19,034 nt of DNA from Alphaproteobacteria bacterium (GTDB lineage: Bacteria; Pseudomonadota; Alphaproteobacteria; Rhizobiales; Devosiaceae): the NCBI GenBank assembly GCA_024279575.1, contig JAJRRJ010000069.1:1-19034 (forward strand), given 5' to 3'. Shown one piece after another: positions 7,325 through 15,006 of the stretch. The translations under genes were made by a program, and so were the position numbers. The first letter of the stretch is position 1. Each line of letters opens with the position of its first letter. The notes beneath the pieces are model-generated. The model had not been told where the DNA came from, ran no database searches, and saw nothing but the letters and a program-made list of their open reading frames with translations.

Positions 7325-9412
7325 ATGGACATTAAATTATCACCAGAGGACCGTATTGGCGGTTCCGGGAAACGCACCAGAAAGCCTGCCAAACCGGGTC
7401 GTGGTCCAAAGTCCGCATCGGCAAGAGGTAAAACAACACGTCAGGGCTCAAATAATTCCAAACCATCTCGCCGGCGCACTAAGCGCCAGAAAAAGCCCCT
7501 GACATTTTGGCGTATCATAGGAAAACTCACCTATTGGGGACTGGTGCTTGGCATATGGGTTGGGATCGCCGTAGCGGGAATTGTTGCCTATTATGCGGTG
7601 CAGCTTCCCGCTTCAGACAGCTGGAACGTGCCAACCCGCCCGGCAAATATTCGCATTGTGGCTACCAACGGTCAGCTGATTTCCAACCGTGGACAAATGG
7701 GGGGGGAAGCGGTGGCATTTCACGAGCTGCCCCAATTTGTGCCCGCTGCGGTTATTTCGATTGAAGACCGACGGTTTTTTGATCATTTCGGCATTGATAT
7801 TATCGGCATTACACGTGCACTACTGGGCAATATTATGGCTGGGCGGATAACTGCAGGGGGCTCAACCATCACCCAGCAGGTGGCGAAAAATCTGTTTTTG
7901 ACCCCGGATCAGAATTTGGGCCGTAAAGTCCAGGAGGCCCTGCTGGCCATCTGGCTTGAACAAAACTATTCCAAGACTGAAATTCTTGAACTCTATTTGA
8001 ACCGGGTATATTTCGGTGCTGGCACTTTTGGCATCGAAGCGGCATCGCGCCGCTATTTCGGCAAATCTGCGCGCAATGTATCGCTGGGAGAAGCCGCAAT
8101 TCTTGCCGGATTGCTTAAAGCTCCCTCGCGCCTTTCCCCTGATCGCCATCCTGAACGGGCTGCCACCCGTGCCCGTGTGGTTCTTGGGGCCATGGCTGAA
8201 GAAGGTTACATCTCCCCTGAGGAGGCTGAGGCCGCCGCCATTGACCCCACAAAACGTGTGCGTACCCGCATTGCCGGCGCTGAATTTTATGTGGCCGACT
8301 GGGTGGAAAGCCTGATGACTTCTTATATTGGAGAAGTTTCTCAGGACGTGATTGTCACCACAACCATCGACTGGGATTTGCAAAAAAACGCCGAATTTGT
8401 TGTACGCGAAATGGTGGCCTCAAAAGGCGAGGAACACAATTTTTCCCAAGGGGCGCTGGTATCCATGACAACGGATGGGTCGGTTATTGCTATTGTGGGC
8501 GGGGTTGATTATTCCGATTCTCAATATAACAGGGCAGTAACTGCGCGCCGTCAGCCCGGCTCCTCCTTCAAACCTTTTGTTTATCTGGCCGCCCTTGAGG
8601 CCGGATTTACCCCCGACACTCAGGTTGAAGATGCGCCTCTGGACTACGAGGGCTGGAAGCCTGAAAATTACAACGGCCAATATGCAGGTACTGTGACCCT
8701 GCGCCAGGCCATTGCCCATTCTCTCAATACTGTTGCCGGGCGTCTGGCCATTGCAGTTGGGCCCCAGGCGGTAATTGATACGGCGGCAAAACTGGGAATT
8801 TCCACGCAGATGCCCGCCGTGCCCGCCATTGCACTTGGCACCGCAGAAGTTTCTCTGCTTGAGTTAACCGGGGCCTATACCCCGTTTACAAACGGGGGAG
8901 TGGGGGTGATTGCCCATGTTATTACGCGCATTGAAACAACGGACGGGCAGATTCTTTATCAAAATATTCCAGCCGGACCCGGGCAGGTGGTTGCCCCGGA
9001 GCATGTGGCGATGATGAACGATATGCTCAGCACGGCAATCGATATTGGCACAGGTAAACGCGCGCAACTCCCCGGTTGGCAGATCGCTGGGAAAACCGGC
9101 ACAACTCAATCCAATCGCGATGCGATCTTTGTGGGCTATTCAGCAAACCTTGTCACCGGCGTTTGGCTGGGCAATGATGATAATACACCTATGGACCGGG
9201 TTGGGGGCGGCTCATTCCCGGTTGACATCTGGTCTGAGTTTATGACCCGTGCCCACCAGAATATCACCCCCTACAACTTGCCCAACGCACTCATGTCCCC
9301 ACAGCTGAATATTCCAGGCCAGAGTCAGCCCCCCCCGGTCCAGCTTGAGCAACAACAAACCCGACCACGCAATCTGGGGGACTTGATCAATGATCTGTTT
9401 GGTAACAATTGA
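7325..9412 (+). CDS. Class A penicillin-binding protein, PBP1A family
   Basis: Bifunctional peptidoglycan synthase: glycosyltransferase plus DD-transpeptidase anchored in the inner membrane. A basic cytoplasmic tail (about residues 15-58) leads to one membrane segment (about 69-92). The GT51 domain follows with the catalytic Glu of SIEDRRFFDHFGID (E147), GGSTITQQ and the second conserved motif EILELYLNRVYFG. The transpeptidase has SSFK (S413-K416), SLN (466-468) and KTGTT (590-594). At 695 residues it lacks the large insertion found between domains in E. coli PBP1a. The C-terminus is a Gln/Pro-rich tail. This ATG is preferred because AGGG lies 4 bases upstream; an in-frame ATG at 7310 without a ribosome site would add five residues. 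The 138-base gap after gyrB is AT-rich, with no clear terminator. Confidence 0.95.
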   Translation: MDIKLSPEDRIGGSGKRTRKPAKPGRGPKSASARGKTTRQGSNNSKPSRRRTKRQKKPLTFWRIIGKLTYWGLVLGIWVGIAVAGIVAYYAVQLPASDSWNVPTRPANIRIVATNGQLISNRGQMGGEAVAFHELPQFVPAAVISIEDRRFFDHFGIDIIGITRALLGNIMAGRITAGGSTITQQVAKNLFLTPDQNLGRKVQEALLAIWLEQNYSKTEILELYLNRVYFGAGTFGIEAASRRYFGKSARNVSLGEAAILAGLLKAPSRLSPDRHPERAATRARVVLGAMAEEGYISPEEAEAAAIDPTKRVRTRIAGAEFYVADWVESLMTSYIGEVSQDVIVTTTIDWDLQKNAEFVVREMVASKGEEHNFSQGALVSMTTDGSVIAIVGGVDYSDSQYNRAVTARRQPGSSFKPFVYLAALEAGFTPDTQVEDAPLDYEGWKPENYNGQYAGTVTLRQAIAHSLNTVAGRLAIAVGPQAVIDTAAKLGISTQMPAVPAIALGTAEVSLLELTGAYTPFTNGGVGVIAHVITRIETTDGQILYQNIPAGPGQVVAPEHVAMMNDMLSTAIDIGTGKRAQLPGWQIAGKTGTTQSNRDAIFVGYSANLVTGVWLGNDDNTPMDRVGGGSFPVDIWSEFMTRAHQNITPYNLPNALMSPQLNIPGQSQPPPVQLEQQQTRPRNLGDLINDLFGNN

Positions 9413-9494
9413 TCCCTGAATTTAAGTATTCAAATTTGGTTTAATCTTTCAATCCATAAGTTATCCCTTGCTAACGCCGGGTCGGTTTGCTTCA

Positions 9495-9521
9495 CTATTT
9501 ATGACTTGATTTTATAAGTAG
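9495..9521 (+). other. Weak stem-loop just upstream of the trpB ribosome site
   Basis: CTATTTAT (9495-9502) can pair with ATAAGTAG (9514-9521), with one G-U pair and an 11-base loop, ending one base before the GAGGA ribosome site at 9523-9527. The stem is almost all A-U, so it is weak. It could modulate translation of trpB, but chance in AT-rich DNA is equally possible. The rest of the 121-base gap shows no convincing promoter or terminator. Confidence 0.25.
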
Positions 9522-9533
9522 TGAGGAAACATC

Positions 9534-10736
9534 ATGAGTACATATTTGGAATCCACCCCCAATGAAGAGGGTTTTTTTGGAGAATATGGCGGGGCAATGC
9601 TGCCGCCTCCGCTTATTCCCCATTTCAAGGAAATCAATGAGGCCTATCAACGCCTTTCCAAATCCAAAGAATTTCTGGACGATCTGAAGTATATCCGCAA
9701 GCATTTTCAGGGGCGTCCCACACCTGTTTCTCATCTTAAAAACCTTTCAAAGCTGAGCGGTGGCGCACAGATTTATGCCAAGCGCGAAGACCTCAACCAT
9801 ACTGGCGCTCACAAACTAAACCATTGTATGGCTGAAGGACTGCTGGCCAAACATATGGGCAAAACCAAATTGATAGCTGAAACCGGTGCCGGTCAGCACG
9901 GGGTGGCCTTGGCAACGGCTGCAGCCTATTTTGGTCTTGAATGTGAAATCCATATGGGCGAAGTGGACATTAAAAAAGAATATCCCAACGTGGTACGCAT
10001 GAAACTGCTTGGGGCAACGGTTGTGCCCGTGGGGGAGGGTGCCAAAACTCTCAAGGAAGCCGTGGATAGTGCGTTTGGTTCATATATCGGACAGGCAGAT
10101 CATGCCTTGTTTGGAATTGGATCGGTCGTGGGACCCCACCCTTTTCCACTGATGGTTCGTAATTTTCAGAGTGTTGTTGGCCATGAAGCGCGCGAACAGT
10201 TTTTGGAAATGACCGGAGAACTGCCCGACATGGTTGCCGCCTGTGTAGGGGGTGGTTCCAACGCCATGGGTCTGTTTGCAGGCTTTATCGAAGATCAGTC
10301 CGTTGAGTTGTTTGGTGTTGAACCCCTTGGCACATCCTCAAAACTTGGGGATCATGCTGCAACCATGACCTATGGGCAGGATGGTGATATTCACGGGTTC
10401 CATACCAAAGTTCTGGTCGATGAAAATGGCGATCCTGCCCCGGTAAACACCTTGGCATCAGGCCTTGATTATCCCGGTGTTGGACCTGAACATGCCCATT
10501 TGCAAAAAATCGGACGGGTGAGTTACAAGACCGCTGATGACAAGGAATCCCTTGACGCGTTTTATGCACTATCCCGGCGTGAGGGAATTATTCCAGCCCT
10601 TGAAAGTGCCCATGCGGTTGCCTTTGCAATGCGTGAAGCCAAAAACCATCCCGACAAAACCATCCTGCTCAATCTTTCAGGTCGGGGTGACAAAGACCTT
10701 GATTTTGTAGTTGAAACATATGGTTTTGGCGAATAA
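9534..10736 (+). CDS. trpB: Tryptophan synthase beta chain (solitary, divergent type)
   Basis: PLP enzyme that joins indole and L-serine to form L-tryptophan. The 400 residues contain the PLP lysine in GAHKLNH (K94), the catalytic Glu of ETGAGQHGV (E116), the phosphate-binding GGGSN (239-243), EGIIPALES (350-358) and LSGRGDKD (381-388), so it should be active. The sequence differs from the common proteobacterial TrpB: it has LNHCMAEGLLAKHMG, IHMGEVDIKKEYPNV and FGIGSVVGPHPFPLMV where E. coli has TNQVLGQALLAKRMG, IYMGAKDVERQSPNV and LGTAAGPHPYPTIV. No trpA or trpF is adjacent, whereas trpF-trpB-trpA clustering is common in the class. A strong GAGGA site lies 6 bases before the ATG. A paralogue used for indole salvage is possible. 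Transcription ends at the hairpin 13 bases downstream. Confidence 0.95.
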   Translation: MSTYLESTPNEEGFFGEYGGAMLPPPLIPHFKEINEAYQRLSKSKEFLDDLKYIRKHFQGRPTPVSHLKNLSKLSGGAQIYAKREDLNHTGAHKLNHCMAEGLLAKHMGKTKLIAETGAGQHGVALATAAAYFGLECEIHMGEVDIKKEYPNVVRMKLLGATVVPVGEGAKTLKEAVDSAFGSYIGQADHALFGIGSVVGPHPFPLMVRNFQSVVGHEAREQFLEMTGELPDMVAACVGGGSNAMGLFAGFIEDQSVELFGVEPLGTSSKLGDHAATMTYGQDGDIHGFHTKVLVDENGDPAPVNTLASGLDYPGVGPEHAHLQKIGRVSYKTADDKESLDAFYALSRREGIIPALESAHAVAFAMREAKNHPDKTILLNLSGRGDKDLDFVVETYGFGE

Positions 10737-10748
10737 ATGCACCAAAAA

Positions 10749-10781
10749 CCAACCGCAAAAATATTATGTTTTTGCGGTTGG
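10749..10781. terminator. Bidirectional terminator hairpin between convergent genes
   Basis: A perfect 13-bp stem pairs 10749-10761 (CCAACCGCAAAAA) with 10769-10781 around a 7-base loop. It lies 12 bases after the trpB stop. A-rich and T-rich stem bases flank the loop, so the U-tract lies inside the stem rather than after it, which makes termination efficiency uncertain. The TAA and last codons of the minus-strand metallopeptidase gene are encoded in the loop and the right arm. Confidence 0.75.
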
Positions 10782-11534
10782 TCCCTGAGCAGGCGTAACC
10801 CCGTATCCCATCAGTGTGCTCCCGTGGGATTTGAGCCAGCTGCGCCCCTTATCCATTTCGGGCAGGGTCTGAAGCACCTTTGACCAAAAAGCGCTGGAAT
10901 GGTTCATCTCGCAAATATGAGCCACCTCGTGTGCCGCCACATAATCAAGTACAAAGGGGGGAGCCAGCACCAGGCGCCAATTGTAACTGAGATTTCCAGC
11001 CGATGAACACGAACCCCATCGTGAGGACTGGCCGCGAATACTGATTTTCCCCACTTGCACCCCAAGGCGTGAAGCGTGCAAAGCACTGCGCTGTTGAAGG
11101 TCGCCAAGGGCCTGGCTTTTCAGCCAGTCTGTAAGCCGTCGGGCAAGGTGCCGATCTCCGCCGGGGACAATAATCTGGTTCATTTCCCCTGCAGGTAAAA
11201 GCGTTACCTGCCCGCGAATTTTACCTGTTCCCGCAATAACATGATCCTGACCTCTGAGGGGAATGGTTGCGCCTTCAACGAAAGGCACCGGTTGTGCCCG
11301 GCGCTGAAGACGCACATCAAGCCAGTGTTTGTGCCGTTGCAGAAATGCATGCGCATCCTCTGGTTTTCCTTTTGGAGGCACACTCAAAATCGGTTCCCCT
11401 GCCACAGAAATAGACAGACGGTAATGGAGCGATTTTTGGTGAACCCGCACCCGAACCTGAACAGGTTTTTCTCCCTCAAGCACCATTGTGCCGGGCCAGT
11501 TTTTTTGTCCGAAGCCGAGCAATTTATTCTCCAC
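10764..11534 (-). CDS. YgjP-like zinc metallopeptidase domain protein (DUF45)
   Basis: A 256-residue protein of the YgjP/DUF45 family of predicted metallopeptidases related to M48. The decisive motif is HEVAH (202-206) followed by a third ligand in EMNHS (H212) and AFW, the family's HExxH-x-x-x-EMNHS-x-x-FW pattern. SRWGSCSSAGNLSYNW (171-186) is the other conserved block. There is no signal peptide or membrane segment, so it is probably cytoplasmic. The start is unsure: the longest form begins with GTG at 11534 and an internal ATG at 11486 would shorten it by 16 residues; neither has a good ribosome site. Substrate and role are unknown. The gene upstream on this strand ends in its own terminator, so this gene likely has its own promoter in 11535-11577. 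Confidence 0.88.
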   Translation of the reverse strand: MENKLLGFGQKNWPGTMVLEGEKPVQVRVRVHQKSLHYRLSISVAGEPILSVPPKGKPEDAHAFLQRHKHWLDVRLQRRAQPVPFVEGATIPLRGQDHVIAGTGKIRGQVTLLPAGEMNQIIVPGGDRHLARRLTDWLKSQALGDLQQRSALHASRLGVQVGKISIRGQSSRWGSCSSAGNLSYNWRLVLAPPFVLDYVAAHEVAHICEMNHSSAFWSKVLQTLPEMDKGRSWLKSHGSTLMGYGVTPAQGPTAKT

Positions 11535-11577
11535 GAATGTACATTTGCAAGAATCAGCAATTGCTATAATAACACAA

Positions 11578-11607
11578 AAAAGCGCCCCGCAATTGCGGGG
11601 CGCTTTT
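11578..11607 (-). terminator. Rho-independent terminator of the DUF2852 gene
   Basis: A perfect 30-bp palindrome: a GC-rich 9-bp core, GCGCCCCGC/GCGGGGCGC, around AATT, with A4/T4 flanks. On the minus strand it is followed by a run of six T (11576-11581 complement). It lies 25 bases beyond the DUF2852 stop and separates that gene from the metallopeptidase gene. Confidence 0.9.
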
Positions 11608-11631
11608 CTAATAGCAGGCTAAAAATCAGTC

Positions 11632-12123
11632 TTAGTCTTTGCGTGACTTGCGCGACTTGGAGCTTTTACGCTCGCTTGTGTAAGCCTCCATATCCCCATC
11701 AATGGTTTTTGAAGACTGGTTATCAGAACGATCGCGCATGAACCGGTCAAACTCTTCACGGTCACGGGCCATCCGCAGGTTTTGGACAAAACCCTGAAAC
11801 TGATTGACTTCGTCATCAAGGCGTTGGCGCTCTTTATTTAGCCGGTCCAGTTGTTCTTCGCGATAGGCATCGAACGCCGCATTGCCGGAACCCTGGCGAA
11901 AGCGTCCGGAATAGGAATGGCTTGAGCGCCCGTCCTGAAATTTCCAGTTGCCCCGCTGTTTGTTAACCCAGCGTTCGGCCTTTTCTCTGGTGCCGCCAAA
12001 ACGCTCACCCCAAAGGATATAGGCCAACATGGCCAGACCCAGTGGCCAGAACAAAATAAAGCCCAACACCATCAATGTGATAGTAATAAAGGACCATTCA
12101 GGTTTAATAATTGCTGTACTCAT
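11632..12123 (-). CDS. DUF2852 domain membrane protein
   Basis: A 163-residue protein with one hydrophobic segment (about 13-37, containing FWPLGLAMLAYILWG) followed by a charged cytoplasmic or periplasmic tail. The block GNAAFDAYREEQLDRL (80-95) and REEFDRFMRDR (122-132) are typical of DUF2852, a family found mostly in alphaproteobacteria. Residues 85-132 are rich in Glu, Arg and Gln and look helical or coiled coil. The C-terminus is Lys/Ser/Arg-rich. The ATG at 12123 was chosen because GGAGA lies 7 bases upstream; the reading frame extends further but without a site. Function is unknown. It is divergent from actS across a 223-base gap. Confidence 0.87.
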   Translation of the reverse strand: MSTAIIKPEWSFITITLMVLGFILFWPLGLAMLAYILWGERFGGTREKAERWVNKQRGNWKFQDGRSSHSYSGRFRQGSGNAAFDAYREEQLDRLNKERQRLDDEVNQFQGFVQNLRMARDREEFDRFMRDRSDNQSSKTIDGDMEAYTSERKSSKSRKSRKD

Positions 12124-12291
12124 GTTTTTCTCTCCAAATCTCGAACATGTTAAATGTGGGGATTGGATTTCGCCTAACAAGCCAAAAAATGGAATTTTAC
12201 GTCTTGAAAATATAAAACCTGTTTCTAGCACCTGCAAAAACGTGAGAAAAATTACAGCTTAATTACAGGTGAATTTTCTTGAATTGCACTG

Positions 12292-12305
12292 GTATTTGCG
12301 CAAAT
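12292..12305. promoter_or_regulatory. Palindromic candidate operator upstream of actS
   Basis: A perfect 12-bp palindrome, ATTTGCGCAAAT (12294-12305), lies 41 bases before the actS ATG in the divergent actS/DUF2852 gap. The 10-mer GTATTTGCGC (12292-12301) recurs upstream of actR at nearly the same distance from its ATG. It does not match the published RegA/RegR-type consensus as I recall it. An operator role is inferred from symmetry and recurrence. Confidence 0.4.
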
Positions 12306-12346
12306 TTTCATAAACTACCGCTCTTTAACCTCGGAAATTCTAAAAA

Positions 12347-13663
12347 ATGCCCGATTCAATACCCTTTCTCCCATCCGCAGGCGCCCAGGGACGCCCCCTT
12401 CTTCTGGGCACGCTTGTTCGACTGCGTTGGATTGCTTTGGCCGGTCAGATAATCGGGATATTGTTTGTGGCGCTGATCCTGAAATTTCCCTTTCCCCATA
12501 ATTATGCCCTTTTGCTGATCGCCGTTTCAGTGTTTTTCAATATTGCCCTTGTGGTTCGGTTTGGCGATTCCCACCGGCCTGCCACCGCCCTTGTTGCAAC
12601 CCAGCTTGCCTTTGACAGCTTACAGCTTGCCGGGTTGCTTTGGCTGACCGGGGGGTTGCAGAACCCGTTTTCCCTGTTGCTTCTGGCCCCGGTTTCAGTG
12701 TCCGCAACAATACTTCCCCAAAGGGAAACAGCTCTTGTTGGCGCCCTTGCGGTTATTATCGTGACGGTTTTGTCCCGTTCCCATCTGCCTCTCCCCTGGG
12801 ATCCCGCGTTAAATATTGAGCTTCCGCCCCTTTATACAACGGGTGTTTGGGTTGCTTTGATCTGCGGTATTGTTTTCGTAACAGTTTATGCGAACCGTGT
12901 TGCCCATGAGGGGCGTCAACTGGCCGATGCCTTGACGGCCACCGAGCTGGCCCTGTCGCGTCAACACCATTTATCGGCTCTGGACGGGCTGGCGGCGGCG
13001 GCGGCCCATGAATTGGGGACCCCTTTGTCAACAATTTCCCTTGCCGCCAAGGAAATGATGAATGAGGTAAAAGAGGGGCCGGTTGCTCAGGATGCCCGCC
13101 TGATTGTTGAACAGGCCGCCCGTTGTCGCGCTATATTATCGGGCCTGCGCAATCTGGACAGTCAAAGCAACAGCCCGTTTGCGGAAGTGACGGTATCAGA
13201 ATTGTTGGCGGAACTTATTCGTCCATTGGCACCGTTGGAAAAAACCATTAAAATAGACCTGCAGGGGGATAAGTCTGATGAACCCAGAATCCTCAGGCAG
13301 GCCGGGTTGTTACATGGTTTGGGCAATCTTATTGAAAATGCAGCTCAGTTTGCCAACAAAAATGTTTGCATTATTGCCAAGTGGGACAGTGAGAAATTGA
13401 GCATATTCATACAGGACGATGGTCCCGGTTTCCCCCTCGATTTGCTGCCACGGATGGGCCAGCCTTATCTGAAAACCAACGTGCCGGAAAAATCTGACGC
13501 CAGAGGCGCTGAAACCGTGAGTTTGGGTTTGGGAGTGTTTATTGCCACCACTTTACTTAGTCGCACCCGCGCTTCTATAAATTTTACCAATATTCACAAC
13601 GACGGTCACGCTCAGGTACAGGTGGTTTGGCCACGCGATGCGCTTACAATTCATCTGGCTTAG
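12347..13663 (+). CDS. actS: Redox-sensing histidine kinase ActS/RegB/PrrB
   Basis: Membrane sensor kinase of the global redox system controlling photosynthesis, respiration, carbon or nitrogen fixation and related genes in alphaproteobacteria. The 438 residues start with about six hydrophobic membrane segments (residues 20-185). The quinone-binding heptapeptide GGLQNPF (102-108) matches GGxxNPF of RegB. The dimerisation/phosphoacceptor box is AAAAAHELGTPLSTI with His221. The redox-active cysteine of RegB corresponds to Cys260 in EQAARCRAIL. The ATPase domain has the N box GNLIENA (326-332), DDGPGFP (357-363) and GLGVFIA (394-400). The ribosome site is weak (GGAA, 10 bases upstream). It is followed by actR after 121 bases, with no senC between, as in rhizobial actSR. 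Confidence 0.95.
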   Translation: MPDSIPFLPSAGAQGRPLLLGTLVRLRWIALAGQIIGILFVALILKFPFPHNYALLLIAVSVFFNIALVVRFGDSHRPATALVATQLAFDSLQLAGLLWLTGGLQNPFSLLLLAPVSVSATILPQRETALVGALAVIIVTVLSRSHLPLPWDPALNIELPPLYTTGVWVALICGIVFVTVYANRVAHEGRQLADALTATELALSRQHHLSALDGLAAAAAHELGTPLSTISLAAKEMMNEVKEGPVAQDARLIVEQAARCRAILSGLRNLDSQSNSPFAEVTVSELLAELIRPLAPLEKTIKIDLQGDKSDEPRILRQAGLLHGLGNLIENAAQFANKNVCIIAKWDSEKLSIFIQDDGPGFPLDLLPRMGQPYLKTNVPEKSDARGAETVSLGLGVFIATTLLSRTRASINFTNIHNDGHAQVQVVWPRDALTIHLA

Positions 13664-13724
13664 GGTGGAAAAATTCCAAAGGTCCCTCTTCTGTTTTCCC
13701 TGATCAGCCTGTTTTCAAATATGT

Positions 13725-13734
13725 GTATTTGCGC
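13725..13734. promoter_or_regulatory. Shared 10-mer upstream of actR
   Basis: GTATTTGCGC here is identical to the left part of the palindrome upstream of actS. It starts 60 bases before the actR ATG, versus 55 for actS. It could be a shared binding site. The actS-actR gap also has a 5-bp hairpin, TGGAA/TTCCA, at 13666-13678, too small to call a terminator. Confidence 0.3.
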
Positions 13735-13784
13735 TGCGTGAAACTTCGGTGTAAAAACCAAAAAATCAAATCAAAGGGCCCCTG

Positions 13785-14339
13785 ATGGCGGACGCTTCAA
13801 ATATTCTTAATCAGCTTGATCTCAGTTTGCTGTTGATGGATGACGATAAACCATTTTTAAGTCGTTTGGAGCGGGCAATGACCAGCCGCGGATTTGATGT
13901 AACAACTGCCAACTCTGTGGCAGAGGGCATGGCTAAGGTTATGTCAAAACCACCCGCATTTGCAATAATTGATATGCGCCTTGAAGATGGGAACGGGTTG
14001 GATGTGGTGGCAAAACTGCAGGAAATGCGGCCTGACGTTAAAATTGTCGTGCTGACCGGGTATGGCAATATCGCATCAGCCGTCAATGCAGTGAAACTGG
14101 GAGCCGTTGACTATCTGGCAAAACCTGCCGATGCGGATGATCTGGTAAAAGCACTTATGGCTGATGGTGGACATCAGCCCGCCCCCCCCGAGCATCCCAT
14201 GTCAGCGGACCGGGTACGCTGGGAGCACATTCAACGGGTCTTTGAATTGTGTGATCGCAATGTTTCAGAAACTGCCCGACGCCTAAATATGCACCGCCGA
14301 ACCCTGCAACGTATTCTTTCCAAACGTGCGCCCAGCTAG
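13785..14339 (+). CDS. actR: Redox response regulator ActR/RegA/PrrA
   Basis: DNA-binding partner of ActS. The 184-residue protein has a CheY-type receiver with the acidic cluster MDDD (18-21), phospho-acceptor Asp63 in IIDMRLEDGNG, TGYG near 95 and KPAD near 113. After a Pro-rich linker (HQPAPPEHP) comes a Fis-type helix-turn-helix, NVSETARRLNMHRRTLQRIL. Length and Asp63 match RegA. AAAGGG (13773-13778) lies 6 bases before the ATG. It probably shares regulation with actS. The stop is 17 bases from the convergent mmcB stop. Confidence 0.96.
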   Translation: MADASNILNQLDLSLLLMDDDKPFLSRLERAMTSRGFDVTTANSVAEGMAKVMSKPPAFAIIDMRLEDGNGLDVVAKLQEMRPDVKIVVLTGYGNIASAVNAVKLGAVDYLAKPADADDLVKALMADGGHQPAPPEHPMSADRVRWEHIQRVFELCDRNVSETARRLNMHRRTLQRILSKRAPS

Positions 14340-14357
14340 TTAAGCGTGCGCCCGGCT
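14325..14357. repeat. Duplicated 13-mer at the actR/mmcB junction
   Basis: CGTGCGCCCAGCT (14325-14337) recurs as CGTGCGCCCGGCT (14345-14357) with a 20-base period, straddling the actR stop. The second copy lies in a TTAAGC/GCTTAA inverted repeat (14340-14345 and 14355-14360, loop 9). A local duplication is likely; a weak convergent terminator is possible. Confidence 0.45.
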
Positions 14358-14827
14358 TAAGCCTGTTCCGGGCCCGGGTCCATCACCCCATGCATCCGTT
14401 GTGCACCCAAACGGGCCAGTTTGAGCATCATGGCCTTACGCCGTGCAGAAGGGAGCGGGACCTTTGGTGCAGGGCGCAATATTTCTGCCCCGTGTGAATC
14501 TGCCACTATTAATCCCTCTGTTTCAGGGAAAATAGAGCCATCCAGCTCTGGTGGTTTGGCGAAAAAAAATTGATCACAAAAGTCTTTATACTCATGCCAT
14601 TTCTGATCAATTCGATAATCTTCAACACTGGACTTGATCTCGATAATCCAGACCTCACCCCTGCGGCCAATACCGATGATATCGCATCGACGACCATTGG
14701 CTAACGGTACTTCGGCAAAACTGCAAAAATCGTGTGACTGGCGTAAAAGGCGCATGACCCCGCGCTGTACTTTTAACGCTGTGAGGGATTGGCGGCCATC
14801 GCTGATTTTTGGTAATTCGGTGTTCAT
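14357..14827 (-). CDS. mmcB: MmcB family DNA repair protein
   Basis: A 156-residue protein matching MmcB, which in Caulobacter belongs to the DNA-damage response and affects damage-induced mutagenesis. The pattern E39, D49 (RRCDIIGI) and E63-x-K65 (WIIEIKSS) with LKVQRGVMRLL upstream is that of the PD-(D/E)XK nuclease fold. YRIDQKWHEYKDFCDQFFFA is another conserved block (71-90). The ATG at 14827 is chosen; a longer form from a TTG at 14890 adds a non-conserved stretch without a ribosome site. No GTTC-N7-GTTC LexA site was found in the 180 bases upstream. It converges on actR. Confidence 0.88.
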   Translation of the reverse strand: MNTELPKISDGRQSLTALKVQRGVMRLLRQSHDFCSFAEVPLANGRRCDIIGIGRRGEVWIIEIKSSVEDYRIDQKWHEYKDFCDQFFFAKPPELDGSIFPETEGLIVADSHGAEILRPAPKVPLPSARRKAMMLKLARLGAQRMHGVMDPGPEQA

Positions 14828-15006
14828 GTTTGTCTCTACTTTGTGACCTGAGCTTAAAGGGTAAACCAGTTGAGCACCATATGAGCCCAACCGATGCCAA
14901 AGGAGGCCGGGAGCTCAAAATATTCCCCGGGGACTCCCAAAAGGGAGGAGCAAGGGTAAAAATGAGCATCAATTGATCTGAAAATCAACTGGATCACAGC
15001 TCACAC

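Noticed and set aside
9461..9470. TTATCCCTTG resembling a DnaA box, hinting at oriC
   Set aside because: Only the first six bases fit the consensus, there is no cluster of boxes, and dnaA is absent from the window. Proximity of dnaN, recF and gyrB does not mark the origin in alphaproteobacteria.
11241..11741. A 166-codon plus-strand open frame
   Set aside because: It lies antisense to the metallopeptidase and crosses the palindromic terminator into the DUF2852 gene; composition is that of a shadow frame and it has no recognisable motif.
13664..13784. Absence of senC between actS and actR taken as a deletion
   Set aside because: Rhizobial actSR pairs also lack senC between the genes, so this is a normal arrangement.
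14973..14988. TTGAT...ATCAA resembling an FNR/FixK box
   Set aside because: The half-sites are separated by six bases rather than four, and the site is not in front of a suitably oriented gene.
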